A stretch of DNA of 5,826 bases from SOIV01 sp964435925 (GTDB lineage Bacteria > Acidobacteriota > Aminicenantia > Aminicenantales > Aminicenantaceae): the NCBI GenBank assembly GCA_964435925.1, contig CAYTBG010000142.1, forward strand, positions 1 to 5,826, read 5' to 3'. The stretch's first letter is position 1. Each line of letters begins with the position of its first letter. Of the stretch, positions 1 to 5,726 are shown in pieces. Both the position numbers and the translations under genes were made by a program. Below the pieces are notes generated by a model. That model saw only the letters and a list, made by a program, of their open reading frames with translations, ran no database searches and had not been told where the DNA came from.

Positions 1-291
1 CCTCTCTCTCTTGGTACACGGGACCTTCTCCATAACCCACTTGCGGTGAAGTGTCGTCTCGTAGAGAAACTTCAAGGCGCAGTAACACTGATTAACCAGT
101 GAATAAGATGCCCTCTTTTCCCTTATGAGATAAAGGAGATACTCCTTTATCTCCCTCTCTCGCAGATGGAGAGGTGACCTGTTAAAGTGACGAGAGAAGT
201 CCCTCACCTGGCTGAGGTAGATCTCTTGAGTGCTCTGGCTCAGCCCTCGAAGCTCAAGGTCTCCTTTCATCTGCTCTCTCAGTCTTCCCAT
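1..291 (-). CDS. Tyrosine recombinase/integrase, N-terminal part (runs off window)
   Basis: The minus strand is open for 97 codons from an ATG at 291 to the window edge, so only the N-terminal part is present. The start is supported by an AGGAGG Shine-Dalgarno about 7 bases upstream (plus-strand cctcct near 299-304). The protein begins MGRLREQMKGDLELRG and continues LSQSTQEIYLSQVRDFSRHF, then EYLLYLIREKRASYSLVNQ and CALKFLYETTLHRKW. This is the SAM-like, core-binding domain of XerC/XerD-type phage integrases, which contacts DNA. The catalytic Arg-His-Arg-Tyr domain would lie outside the window. Such recombinases cut and rejoin DNA at short inverted-arm sites. Related ones accompany IS91-group transposases or sit at island ends. 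Base composition is visibly richer in G+C (AGG, GAG and CTC codons) than the genes to the right, which suggests a separate origin. The family call is confident; intactness and the element type are unknown. Confidence 0.85.
   Translation of the reverse strand, partial: MGRLREQMKGDLELRGLSQSTQEIYLSQVRDFSRHFNRSPLHLREREIKEYLLYLIREKRASYSLVNQCYCALKFLYETTLHRKWVMEKVPCTKRER
127..153. repeat. Perfect 12-bp inverted repeat inside the integrase gene
   Basis: GAGATAAAGGAG (127-138) is followed by ATA and then its exact complement CTCCTTTATCTC (142-153), giving a 12-bp stem with a 3-base loop. It lies within the coding sequence for residues around EIKEYLLYL, so it may be a by-product of codon choice. A stem this long and perfect could still affect the mRNA or form a cruciform. 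Confidence 0.6.
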
Positions 292-446
292 AATAAAGCC
301 TCCTTTTTTAGAAATGGATTATCCACCGACTCATTTTGGTGGGATTGCAGAAGAACTCTATTATGTAGGAATGCATTTAGCAAAAAATACTTTGAATGTT
401 ATTTTTAGGTTAGTAAGAATGAAAGGATGGGCTCTTGGTTAAAGGA

Positions 447-743
447 TGAATAGAAGGCTATGCTATCTACCGCGTAGCGGTTTAGTTCAATCCTAGTTAT
501 ACGACACAGGCTCTCTCAGTGACGCCTAAAACCATATAATCCATATTACTTAAAATAAACTTCCTCTGAATGCCAATCTAATACCATATGAACCGCAAAT
601 TTGTTCAGCTGTCTTTCTCAGCATCGGGATGCCAGGATCTCAGGGATTTTGGCTTCCACTCGCCTTAAAATTAGACTGATCTAAATGAGAATTTTGTTGC
701 TGATTTTTACTACCTAACTCTTGCCCTTCTAGCCTTCTATTCA
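447..743. repeat. 297-bp segment bounded by 14-bp perfect inverted repeats (MITE-like)
   Basis: TGAATAGAAGGCTA at 447-460 is exactly complementary to TAGCCTTCTATTCA at 730-743. The enclosed DNA has no gene. Terminal inverted repeats around a short non-coding body are the form of a miniature inverted-repeat element. A GA dinucleotide flanks both sides (445-446 and 744-745), which could be a 2-bp target duplication but could equally be chance. No transposase is present to confirm the family. Confidence 0.4.
491..509 (+). repeat. 19-bp direct repeat, copy 1
   Basis: TCCTAGTTATACGACACAG recurs at 5007-5025 in the same orientation with a single A/T difference at position 11. Neither copy lies in a gene. 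Together they bracket the CHAT gene set and the tRNA scar. They could be recombination sites or one end of related insertion elements. Confidence 0.6.
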
Positions 744-955
744 GAGAGTTACCTCCGGCAAGTAGGGGGCCGCTTATTCGGTGCAATCAGAAGCACTCCC
801 TGCATCATCCCTCTATCTCAGCACCACATTCCTTATCGGAATGATATCGAGCCAGACAATGCTATCCACCCCTGTCTGAAGATCTACTCACTTGCTTATT
901 TGGAAGGTAATCCGGTCCGCTTTATCAATTAGGCTCCGTCCCTCATCTTCATGAC

Positions 956-982
956 TTGACATCTTTATCCAGTTTATATAAC
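956..982 (+). promoter_or_regulatory. Sigma-70-like promoter for the CHAT gene set
   Basis: A consensus -35 box TTGACA lies at 956-961, with a -10-like TATAAC at 977-982 within the run TTTATATAAC. The spacer is 15 bp, shorter than the ideal 17. Transcription would start near 989, about 24 bases before the ATG at 1013. The match to -35 is perfect and the -10 matches five of six bases. Confidence 0.5.
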
Positions 983-1012
983 GTCGGTATCTACCACAAG
1001 CGGGAGGGAAAC

Positions 1013-1684
1013 ATGTCAAAAATACTTCTCAGAGTAAATATTGAGAAGATATGGGTTAAGTCAAATGGTGACCTGCCTAAGAAGGAAAATGCTGACGAGG
1101 ATGATAAGAAGGCACAAAAGAATAATGCAATTGTGGCAACCATGGTGTACCCGAGATCAGGTGCGCCAAACGTAATATCGACAAAAATGATTGATCTACA
1201 GAACAATAAGGTGAAGAGCTTCGATTTGGAAGACTTTTGGGATAGTGGACTATTCAAAGAAGAGGTGGATGGAGAGACCATATTGAGAATTCAGGTGACA
1301 GATCGAGATGAGATTAGCAAATTCGATAAGGTTTTCACGACCATCTTCTCGGCATTAATGGGAGCTGGCTTAGGGGCTGTAACTGGAGGTATTTCAAACG
1401 TTTTTCTTGGAGCGATCGCCAATCTGGGCATAGAGACCTACACGGGGACGATTTCAGTTGGTAAGGGCGAAAAAATTAATGTAATTGGTGAGACTGGAGA
1501 GATAAAATTAAATACTAACGAAATAGAAGAGAATCTTACTCTGAAATTAACGGCACCGAAGACAATTAAGAAGAAGGTCTTAGTGTTTGAAGGAAGCAAG
1601 ATAGTACGGAAAGAAAAGACCTTAGTGAAGGCGGAGCAGCCAAACGGTGAAATTCTCTTACAATTGTCTTCTACACCTCTATAA
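1013..1684 (+). CDS. Unrecognised 223-aa protein with Gly-rich hydrophobic segment; candidate membrane-active partner of the CHAT protease
   Basis: The ATG at 1013 is preferred. It has a GGAGG Shine-Dalgarno at 1003-1007, and an upstream TTG in frame at 956 is part of the likely -35 box. I do not recognise the family. Residues 1-10 (MSKILLRVNI) and 89-97 (TILRIQVTD) look like beta strands of a C2- or Ig-like sandwich. They are separated by a charged Asp/Lys/Glu-rich stretch at 20-38 that is probably a flexible loop. Residues about 105-140 form a long hydrophobic glycine-rich segment (FSALMGAGLGAVTGG, then VFLGAIANLG) of the glycine-zipper kind that can insert into or cross a membrane. Residues about 145-223 are again strand-like and basic, with many lysines. 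There is no signal peptide, so the protein starts in the cytoplasm. It lies 104 bases before the CHAT protease gene on the same strand. A role as substrate or pore-forming effector of that protease is inference; a structural or regulatory partner is also possible. Confidence 0.75.
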   Translation: MSKILLRVNIEKIWVKSNGDLPKKENADEDDKKAQKNNAIVATMVYPRSGAPNVISTKMIDLQNNKVKSFDLEDFWDSGLFKEEVDGETILRIQVTDRDEISKFDKVFTTIFSALMGAGLGAVTGGISNVFLGAIANLGIETYTGTISVGKGEKINVIGETGEIKLNTNEIEENLTLKLTAPKTIKKKVLVFEGSKIVRKEKTLVKAEQPNGEILLQLSSTPL

Positions 1685-1715
1685 AAAAAACTGTGAAATT
1701 TTCAGTAGGAACAAG

Positions 1716-1768
1716 TGAGGAGCGAGATGATCCTCATAGGGTGTAAAATTGTATTTAGTTCTATGTGA
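1716..1768 (+). promoter_or_regulatory. Possible leader peptide and SD-hiding hairpin before the CHAT gene
   Basis: A 13-codon frame (MILIGCKIVFSSM, 1727-1768) has a good GAGGAG Shine-Dalgarno at 1717-1722 and ends 20 bases before the CHAT start, in a different frame. The same spot folds as TGAGGA (1716-1721), a 9-base loop, and TCCTCA (1731-1736), which would mask that site. The CHAT gene itself has only a weak ribosome binding site, so coupling through this leader is conceivable. Frames this short arise often by chance. Confidence 0.25.
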
Positions 1769-1788
1769 GCCGGACTGAAAGTGCATAA

Positions 1789-4149
1789 ATGCTAAAGAAT
1801 AATAATTTTTCTCTCCAAGATGCTTCTGGTAAGAAATGGAGTAATATTCTTGTCGGCGAAGGCATAAATAAGATCAAGGAAAAGATCCAGAATGCAAGTG
1901 AAATTCCTGCCAGGGAGGCTGTTCCTTTTTTGATGGCTTTATCTGTCCACCCAAATACGCAAGTAAGAAGAGCTGTGGCAACCGAACTGGGAGAGTTCAA
2001 ATATTTAAATGCAATTGAAATTTTCCTTTCACTTCTGGTCGATCGGCGCGCTGAGGTTCGCAGAGCAGCGACAATTGCGTTGAGTCATATCGAATCACCT
2101 GCTATCCTGCCTCTTATTGAGAGTATGTCCCATGATCAAAGTAAACAGGTTCGACGGGCTGTATCAAAAGTGCTGCTGGATTTAAAAGAAACAGCCTCAA
2201 CAGATACGCTAGCTATCGGAACGCGCCTTGTTCAGGATAATGATGTTGAAACTGCAGGCAGAGCCTTACTGGCTATTAATAGACTAAAGCCTTCCCGTAG
2301 GATTGGAGGTTTAGCTGACAAAGTAGTGAAAGGAGCAGAGAAACATCATCCAAATCTTTACGTTATGCATCAGAAAAGCGAAGCTGAGCCAAGTCGCTAT
2401 TGGGAATCCATGAAACGAAAAACTATGGAAAAGAAGATGGGCTCTCCGAAGCCACAGTTTGATGAGATAGCAAAAGATGTAAACTCCAGTGCCCAGGATA
2501 AACGTCCTCGCCATCTATACGGATTGTGGAGCGCAATGCTGAAAGACGACAGCTTCAAAGAGGGATACATCGATTTCATCTCCTGCGATCCTGGGTACGA
2601 ATACCAGTTTTCTGTAGTGATTTCGCCAGAGGCAATATCCGGAGCGGATAAGCTGGCTGAACTTCCTACGAAAATTGGCAGGACTACCTTAGCAGTGGCG
2701 CTTGTGCCTGATAATGAATATCTAGAAATAGTCGACGACGATTCTCCTGTCAAGAAGCTGTACATCTTAGCGAAAGGGAGCTCAAGCGCGGCTCATTTCA
2801 AACTGCGTGGACTCAAGCAGGGCCAGAGTCGTCTCCAGGTTCTTGTATATCATAAGGGCTACCTTGTGATGCGTGGATACACTTCTTCTATTCAAATCAA
2901 GGCACGACCGGGAAAAGTTGAGCCCTTCGAAGAAGGACAGCCGACTGTTTCTACAGTGACTGGTATATTAATGGATCATGGCGAAGATCTGGCCACGATT
3001 GCTAAAAATATGAAGAAGGAGCGCTTTGCGAGCTTGTTGATTGATAAGGACAAAACAAATGACAAGCTGCTTTTTGCACTATTCTGCCAAAATGGAGGTA
3101 ATTATAAATTCACAACGGCTTGGATCCCTGCTGAGAGTGCACAAATTGCTTTTGATTCCATTCGTGAGGAGCTGCGAAGTCTGATTAATATGAAGAAGTC
3201 CCTATTTCAAGGCGTTTTCTTACGAGATGACATTAACTTAAAGATAGAACAAAAATATGCAAAAAAAGCCCTATTTGAACTGCGTAAAACTGGTATCACC
3301 CTTTTCTCCTGTTTATTCCGCGATCCCAGCATAGAGCCAGTTCGCAAGCAACTGATTGACTTGGCTTCACAAAACCTAAAAGATGGCATTCTGCAAATTG
3401 TATCGGATGTACTGTTTGTGCCCTGGCAGTTAATGTACCTGGATGATAAAAAGGCTGAACCCAATGTATCGCTATTTTGGGGAATGCGCTTTCAGATTGA
3501 ACACACTCTCGCAGAGGGCGTGGGGCTGAAAAGTTGGAAAATGGGCAAGAGCAAAGAGCCCATGATTTCTTTTATCAACAAATTTTTACCAGCTGATACT
3601 GTAAAAGTACATGACAGCCTCTTTCCACTTAAGAAATGGACTGAGGAAGACGTGCTTAATGATTTCAAACGCAAGACCAACCAACGTCCTGCTTTCTATT
3701 TCTACTGTCATGCAAAGTTCGATTCAGAGAATCCCGATAAGTGTTGGATAAAGCTCACCGATGACCGCTCCAAACTGACTCTTCTTGACTTACAGCGAGA
3801 AACAAGCTTTGATCAAGTGGGAAATCAGCTTGATTTCTCTAATGCTCCTCTGGTGTTTCTAAACGCATGTCAATCTGGCCAGGTAGAGGGATCATTTTAT
3901 CGGAGCTTTGTAGGTTTCCTGTTGAGAGACAAAAAGGCAGGGGGAGTAATAGGCACTGAAACAATAATGCCGGCTTACTTTGCGACCGATTTTGCCAAGC
4001 AGTTCTGGAATTATATAAATCACAGAGCAATGTCGGTTGGACAAGTATTGCTTGAACTCAGAAAACATTATTGGCAAAAGTATAACAATCCTCTTGCGAT
4101 GTTGTATTCACTCTACATGAATGCGGAGAAAGTGGTTGCCTTGCGCTAA
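1789..4149 (+). CDS. HEAT-repeat protein with C-terminal CHAT (caspase-like) protease domain
   Basis: This 786-residue protein is the core of the region. Residues about 38-170 are helical HEAT/PBS-lyase-type repeats. The motifs TQVRRAVATELGEF (57-70), AEVRRAATIALSHI (88-101) and KQVRRAVSKVLLDL (119-132) recur about every 31 residues, a scaffold used for protein or ligand binding. Residues about 255-375 are strand-rich (YEYQFSVVIS, RLQVLVYHKGYLVMRGY) and resemble an Ig-like sandwich. From about 535 a CHAT domain follows: VLFVPWQLMYLDD, then the catalytic histidine in FYFYCHAKF (His641), then the catalytic cysteine in VFLNACQSGQ (Cys694), then GGVIGTETIMPAYFATDFAKQFW near the end. CHAT domains are clan CD cysteine peptidases related to caspases and separase. 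The His-Cys dyad is intact, so activity is expected. There is no signal peptide or membrane helix, so it is cytosolic. An in-frame TAA sits directly before ATG 1789, which fixes it as the first ATG, although its Shine-Dalgarno is poor (GAAAG). The target is unknown; the flanking genes are the first candidates. Confidence 0.92.
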   Translation: MLKNNNFSLQDASGKKWSNILVGEGINKIKEKIQNASEIPAREAVPFLMALSVHPNTQVRRAVATELGEFKYLNAIEIFLSLLVDRRAEVRRAATIALSHIESPAILPLIESMSHDQSKQVRRAVSKVLLDLKETASTDTLAIGTRLVQDNDVETAGRALLAINRLKPSRRIGGLADKVVKGAEKHHPNLYVMHQKSEAEPSRYWESMKRKTMEKKMGSPKPQFDEIAKDVNSSAQDKRPRHLYGLWSAMLKDDSFKEGYIDFISCDPGYEYQFSVVISPEAISGADKLAELPTKIGRTTLAVALVPDNEYLEIVDDDSPVKKLYILAKGSSSAAHFKLRGLKQGQSRLQVLVYHKGYLVMRGYTSSIQIKARPGKVEPFEEGQPTVSTVTGILMDHGEDLATIAKNMKKERFASLLIDKDKTNDKLLFALFCQNGGNYKFTTAWIPAESAQIAFDSIREELRSLINMKKSLFQGVFLRDDINLKIEQKYAKKALFELRKTGITLFSCLFRDPSIEPVRKQLIDLASQNLKDGILQIVSDVLFVPWQLMYLDDKKAEPNVSLFWGMRFQIEHTLAEGVGLKSWKMGKSKEPMISFINKFLPADTVKVHDSLFPLKKWTEEDVLNDFKRKTNQRPAFYFYCHAKFDSENPDKCWIKLTDDRSKLTLLDLQRETSFDQVGNQLDFSNAPLVFLNACQSGQVEGSFYRSFVGFLLRDKKAGGVIGTETIMPAYFATDFAKQFWNYINHRAMSVGQVLLELRKHYWQKYNNPLAMLYSLYMNAEKVVALR

Positions 4150-4271
4150 TTAAACTTGACTTCATTAGAAAAAGAGATGTTTAGAGTCAAATAGAATAGA
4201 CATTATGACAGAGGATAATTATCAAGAGTTTCGCCATAACATTTATTTTATATTTGCTTAGGAGGGGAAAA

Positions 4272-4592
4272 ATGGAAAAACTTGATGAGCTATTCACATT
4301 ACAGAGCCTGCTGAGTCTTCAAGGTGCTGCAGCTGCAGCACTCCTTGTTCCGAATGTGTTGACTTACCTTGTAGGAGACGTATTCAGGCCATATAAAAAG
4401 TGGGTTTCCTTCGCACTAGCAATAGGACTGGCCTACCTTGTAGCATTTCTGGCCCCAGCTCAAGCTTGGACCAAGTGGATAGTAGCCTTCTTCAACGGCT
4501 TTTTAATATTTGCTTCTGCAGTTGGTATGAATGAAGGAGTGAGTGGCGGAACTGGATTGGGAAGAAAACGATTTTTCGCAAGCTGGTTCTAG
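4272..4592 (+). CDS. Small protein with three predicted membrane helices (holin-like topology)
   Basis: The ATG at 4272 is chosen because a strong AGGAGG Shine-Dalgarno lies at 4260-4265, six bases upstream. A TTG further up at 4254 would put that ribosome binding site inside the gene. The 106-residue product has hydrophobic segments at about 14-35 (GAAAAALLVPNVLTYLV), 43-62 (KWVSFALAIGLAYLVAFLA) and 67-85 (TKWIVAFFNGFLIFASAVG). A short soluble Gly-rich and basic tail (GRKRFF) follows. Length and topology resemble three-helix phage holins, but no family motif confirms this and I do not recognise the protein. It lies 122 bases after the CHAT gene on the same strand, so co-transcription is possible though not tight. 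It may anchor the protease or act as the membrane-damaging output. An unrelated membrane protein cannot be excluded. Confidence 0.7.
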   Translation: MEKLDELFTLQSLLSLQGAAAAALLVPNVLTYLVGDVFRPYKKWVSFALAIGLAYLVAFLAPAQAWTKWIVAFFNGFLIFASAVGMNEGVSGGTGLGRKRFFASWF

Positions 4593-4635
4593 AATAAAGA
4601 GCAGCAAGACGGTAGATAGCCTTTCTTTTATCACT

Positions 4636-4653
4636 ATTTTTTTTAAAAAAAAT
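4636..4653. repeat. 18-bp A/T palindrome, possible bidirectional terminator element
   Basis: The sequence A, eight T, eight A, T is self-complementary and lies 44 bases after the stop of the membrane protein gene. The T run could help end transcription of the three-gene set. No GC-rich stem precedes it, so it is not a classical intrinsic terminator. Confidence 0.3.
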
Positions 4654-4730
4654 CAAGTGCTTATGCATTGTTAATTCGACAGTTTTCTTTTCAACGCTAA
4701 AAGAAAAGAGGAGATTTACAGGGATAGAGA

Positions 4731-4789
4731 TGGTGCGCCTGGCAGGATTCTAACCTACGACCTTCTGATTCGTAGTCAGATGCTCTATT
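4731..4789 (-). pseudogene. 3' fragment of tRNA-Arg (anticodon ACG), 5' half missing
   Basis: Read on the minus strand, the fragment starts within the D-loop (AATAGAGCA). It then has a full anticodon arm TCTGA-CTACGAA-TCAGA (4764-4780), with ACG at 4771-4773, so it would read arginine CGU codons. A 5-base variable loop, a T arm GTAGG-TTAGAAT-CCTGC (4742-4758), the acceptor strand CAGGCGC, discriminator A and an encoded CCA (4731-4733) follow. The matching 5' acceptor strand (GCGCCTG) and the 5' D stem are absent upstream. The T loop has A where the invariant C of TTC is expected. It therefore cannot be a working tRNA. Integrative elements commonly target tRNA 3' halves, so this is most simply an attachment-site remnant. 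Confidence 0.8.
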
Positions 4790-4841
4790 CCCTATTTTCC
4801 CCTGATTTTAGTGTTTAGAATGAGAATCCAATTTTATCCTT

Positions 4842-4957
4842 AAATCTTAATAAGTTGTTCTGTTCTAACTTTTTTAAAATATGATCCCTTTACGAGCTTA
4901 TCTTGGAAAATATTAAGATTTTTTCCTTTCGGGGCTGCTGCTGAAGGGGAAAAAATC
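4842..4957. repeat. Adjacent inverted repeats forming alternative stems
   Basis: AAATCTTAATA (4842-4852) pairs with TATTAAGATTT (4911-4921). Overlapping its right arm, GATTTTTTCC (4917-4926) pairs with GGAAAAAATC (4948-4957) around a GC-rich loop containing GCTGCTGCTG. The two stems share bases 4917-4921, so they exclude each other. This could be a structured RNA, or simply mobile-element ends. Confidence 0.45.
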
Positions 4958-5006
4958 GCCTCGTAACCAAGTGCTCTTGCCTCTACTGCCTTTATAAACT
5001 ATGCCT

Positions 5007-5025
5007 TCCTAGTTATTCGACACAG
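5007..5025 (+). repeat. 19-bp direct repeat, copy 2
   Basis: TCCTAGTTATTCGACACAG matches the copy at 491-509 at 18 of 19 positions in the same orientation. It lies about 30 bases before the -35 box of the toxin-antitoxin promoter. Confidence 0.6.
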
Positions 5026-5055
5026 ATCGCCACTTCAAAAATGAGATTATTGCCC

Positions 5056-5090
5056 TTGACAAAAGTATGAAATTATCATATATAATATGA
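5056..5090 (+). promoter_or_regulatory. Toxin-antitoxin promoter with overlapping palindromic operator
   Basis: A consensus -35 TTGACA (5056-5061) is followed by overlapping -10 candidates TATATA (5079-5084, 17-bp spacer) and TATAAT (5081-5086, 19-bp spacer). A perfect inverted repeat TCATAT-ATA-ATATGA (5076-5090) covers the -10 region. Ribbon-helix-helix antitoxins usually repress their own operon from such sites, so autoregulation by the next gene is likely. Confidence 0.65.
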
Positions 5091-5101
5091 AGAGGTTAAC
5101 A

Positions 5102-5329
5102 ATGATAAGAAAAACGGTTACAATCGATGAGAAAACTATCAATGAATTAGATCATTACGCCAAGAAAGAAGCCAGGGATTTTTCGAGCGCCCTCAGATAT
5201 GCTCTTAAAATCGGCCTCCTTGCTCTTGTTAATCCCGAGTTAACTGTAGCGGAAATTAAAGATATCATTGAAGCCCAGGTTGATTATGAGACAGGAAGAA
5301 TTTCAGAATTAAACCAGGAAGATTTGTAG
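5102..5329 (+). CDS. Ribbon-helix-helix (CopG/Arc-type) antitoxin of a type II TA pair
   Basis: The ATG at 5102 has an AAGAGG Shine-Dalgarno six bases upstream (5090-5095). An in-frame ATG at 5087 lies within the likely operator and -10 region, at or before the expected transcription start, so it is less likely. The 75-residue protein begins MIRKTVTIDEKTINELDHY. Residues 2-8 are the DNA-binding beta strand and the next two helices reach about residue 40 (SSALRYALKIGLLAL), the typical dimeric ribbon-helix-helix fold. The acidic C-terminal part (AEIKDIIEAQ, then ISELNQEDL) should bind and neutralise the toxin encoded next. The stop codon directly abuts the toxin start. Base composition is AT-rich, like the toxin's. 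Confidence 0.82.
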   Translation: MIRKTVTIDEKTINELDHYAKKEARDFSSALRYALKIGLLALVNPELTVAEIKDIIEAQVDYETGRISELNQEDL

Positions 5330-5587
5330 ATGAAGATCTATGAAACTACAAAATTCAATAAGCTGCGGACAAAACTTAAAGAAAAGACTGATAGGGAAGC
5401 ATTAAAAACAGCGATTAAAGTAATTGCCAAAGATCCTCAAACGGGCAAGAAGTTAAAAGGAGACTTTGCTTCATTACGGGCTTTTAAATACACAGTAAAA
5501 GGCCAGACCCGTCGCCTAATCTACAAATGGGAAAAAAACTCAATCATTCTCTTCTCTTTTGGACCACGAGAAAGTATCTATAAGTAA
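5330..5587 (+). CDS. RelE/ParE-superfamily toxin
   Basis: This 85-residue basic protein begins MKIYETTKFNKLRTKLKEK. It has the superfamily pattern of two N-terminal helices followed by a beta sheet: KKLKGDFASLRAFKYTV, QTRRLIYKWEKN, then SIILFSFGPRESIY at the C terminus. RelE-type members cut mRNA on the ribosome and ParE-type members inhibit gyrase. The sequence alone does not settle which, though the basic residues in the sheet suit an RNA-directed enzyme. Its ATG directly follows the antitoxin TAG, with AGGAAG (5316-5321) inside the antitoxin gene as ribosome binding site, so translation is coupled. The length is normal for the family and the gene looks intact. In this setting it would stabilise the island by addiction or contribute to phage defence. 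Confidence 0.85.
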   Translation: MKIYETTKFNKLRTKLKEKTDREALKTAIKVIAKDPQTGKKLKGDFASLRAFKYTVKGQTRRLIYKWEKNSIILFSFGPRESIYK

Positions 5588-5726
5588 AATCAGATTCTAG
5601 TATTTTCTCACCAGGCATTATATTTTTCATTCTCCTCTGATTGATATAAACTAATAATCTATTCGCCTGTTCAATTCACAAAAGCAGATGCCACTAGACA
5701 CATAACTCTTTCAAGAAACCTGATGT

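Larger units (their letters stand above)
292..955. other. Long non-coding stretch between integrase and the CHAT gene set
   Basis: No reading frame here has a ribosome binding site or a recognisable product. An AUG-started frame of 42 codons (314-442) has no Shine-Dalgarno. A plus-strand frame stays open for 85 codons (675-929) but has no ATG and encodes nothing I recognise. The stretch does hold a small GC-rich hairpin (ACCGC-GTA-GCGGT, 469-481), an inverted repeat pair (447-460 and 730-743) and one copy of a 19-bp repeat (491-509). It reads as worn mobile-element DNA rather than a gene. Confidence 0.6.
4593..5055. other. AT-rich non-coding stretch with inverted repeats and a tRNA scar
   Basis: No credible reading frame lies here. 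From left to right it holds an A/T palindrome (4636-4653), a 9-bp hairpin TTTTCTTTT/AAAAGAAAA (4683-4691 and 4699-4707), a tRNA-Arg remnant on the minus strand (4731-4789), two nested inverted repeats (4842-4957) and the second copy of the 19-bp repeat (5007-5025). The mixture suggests a junction between mobile segments. Confidence 0.6.

Noticed and set aside
187..442. Overlapping plus-strand frames, including a 42-codon frame from ATG 314.
   Set aside because: No Shine-Dalgarno precedes it, there is no recognisable product, and part overlaps the minus-strand integrase, which has clear family features and a good ribosome binding site.
675..929. A plus-strand frame open for 85 codons.
   Set aside because: It has no ATG, no ribosome binding site and no recognisable motif. 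An open stretch of this length can occur by chance. It may be a worn gene remnant but cannot be supported.
956..1012. TTG start at 956 adding 19 residues to the first gene of the CHAT set.
   Set aside because: The TTG is part of a consensus -35 box TTGACA, while ATG 1013 has a GGAGG Shine-Dalgarno five bases upstream.
2311..4077. Several minus-strand frames of 60-120 codons opposite the CHAT gene.
   Set aside because: They are shadows of a long, well-supported coding sequence and show no domains or ribosome binding sites.
4156..4184. TTGACT at 4156 as the -35 box of a separate promoter for the small membrane protein.
   Set aside because: No acceptable -10 box lies 16-18 bases downstream.
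4254..4271. TTG start at 4254 for the small membrane protein.
   Set aside because: It would place the strong AGGAGG ribosome binding site inside the coding sequence; ATG 4272 is correctly spaced from it.
491..5025. The two 19-bp repeats as integron attC sites.
   Set aside because: The expected core GTTRRRY is not matched (GTTATAC and GTTATTC) and no paired imperfect inverted arms surround the copies.
5588..5642. AATCAGA and TCTGATT after the toxin gene as an intrinsic terminator.
   Set aside because: The 7-bp arms are about 40 bases apart, AT-rich and not followed by a clear T run; this is too weak to call.
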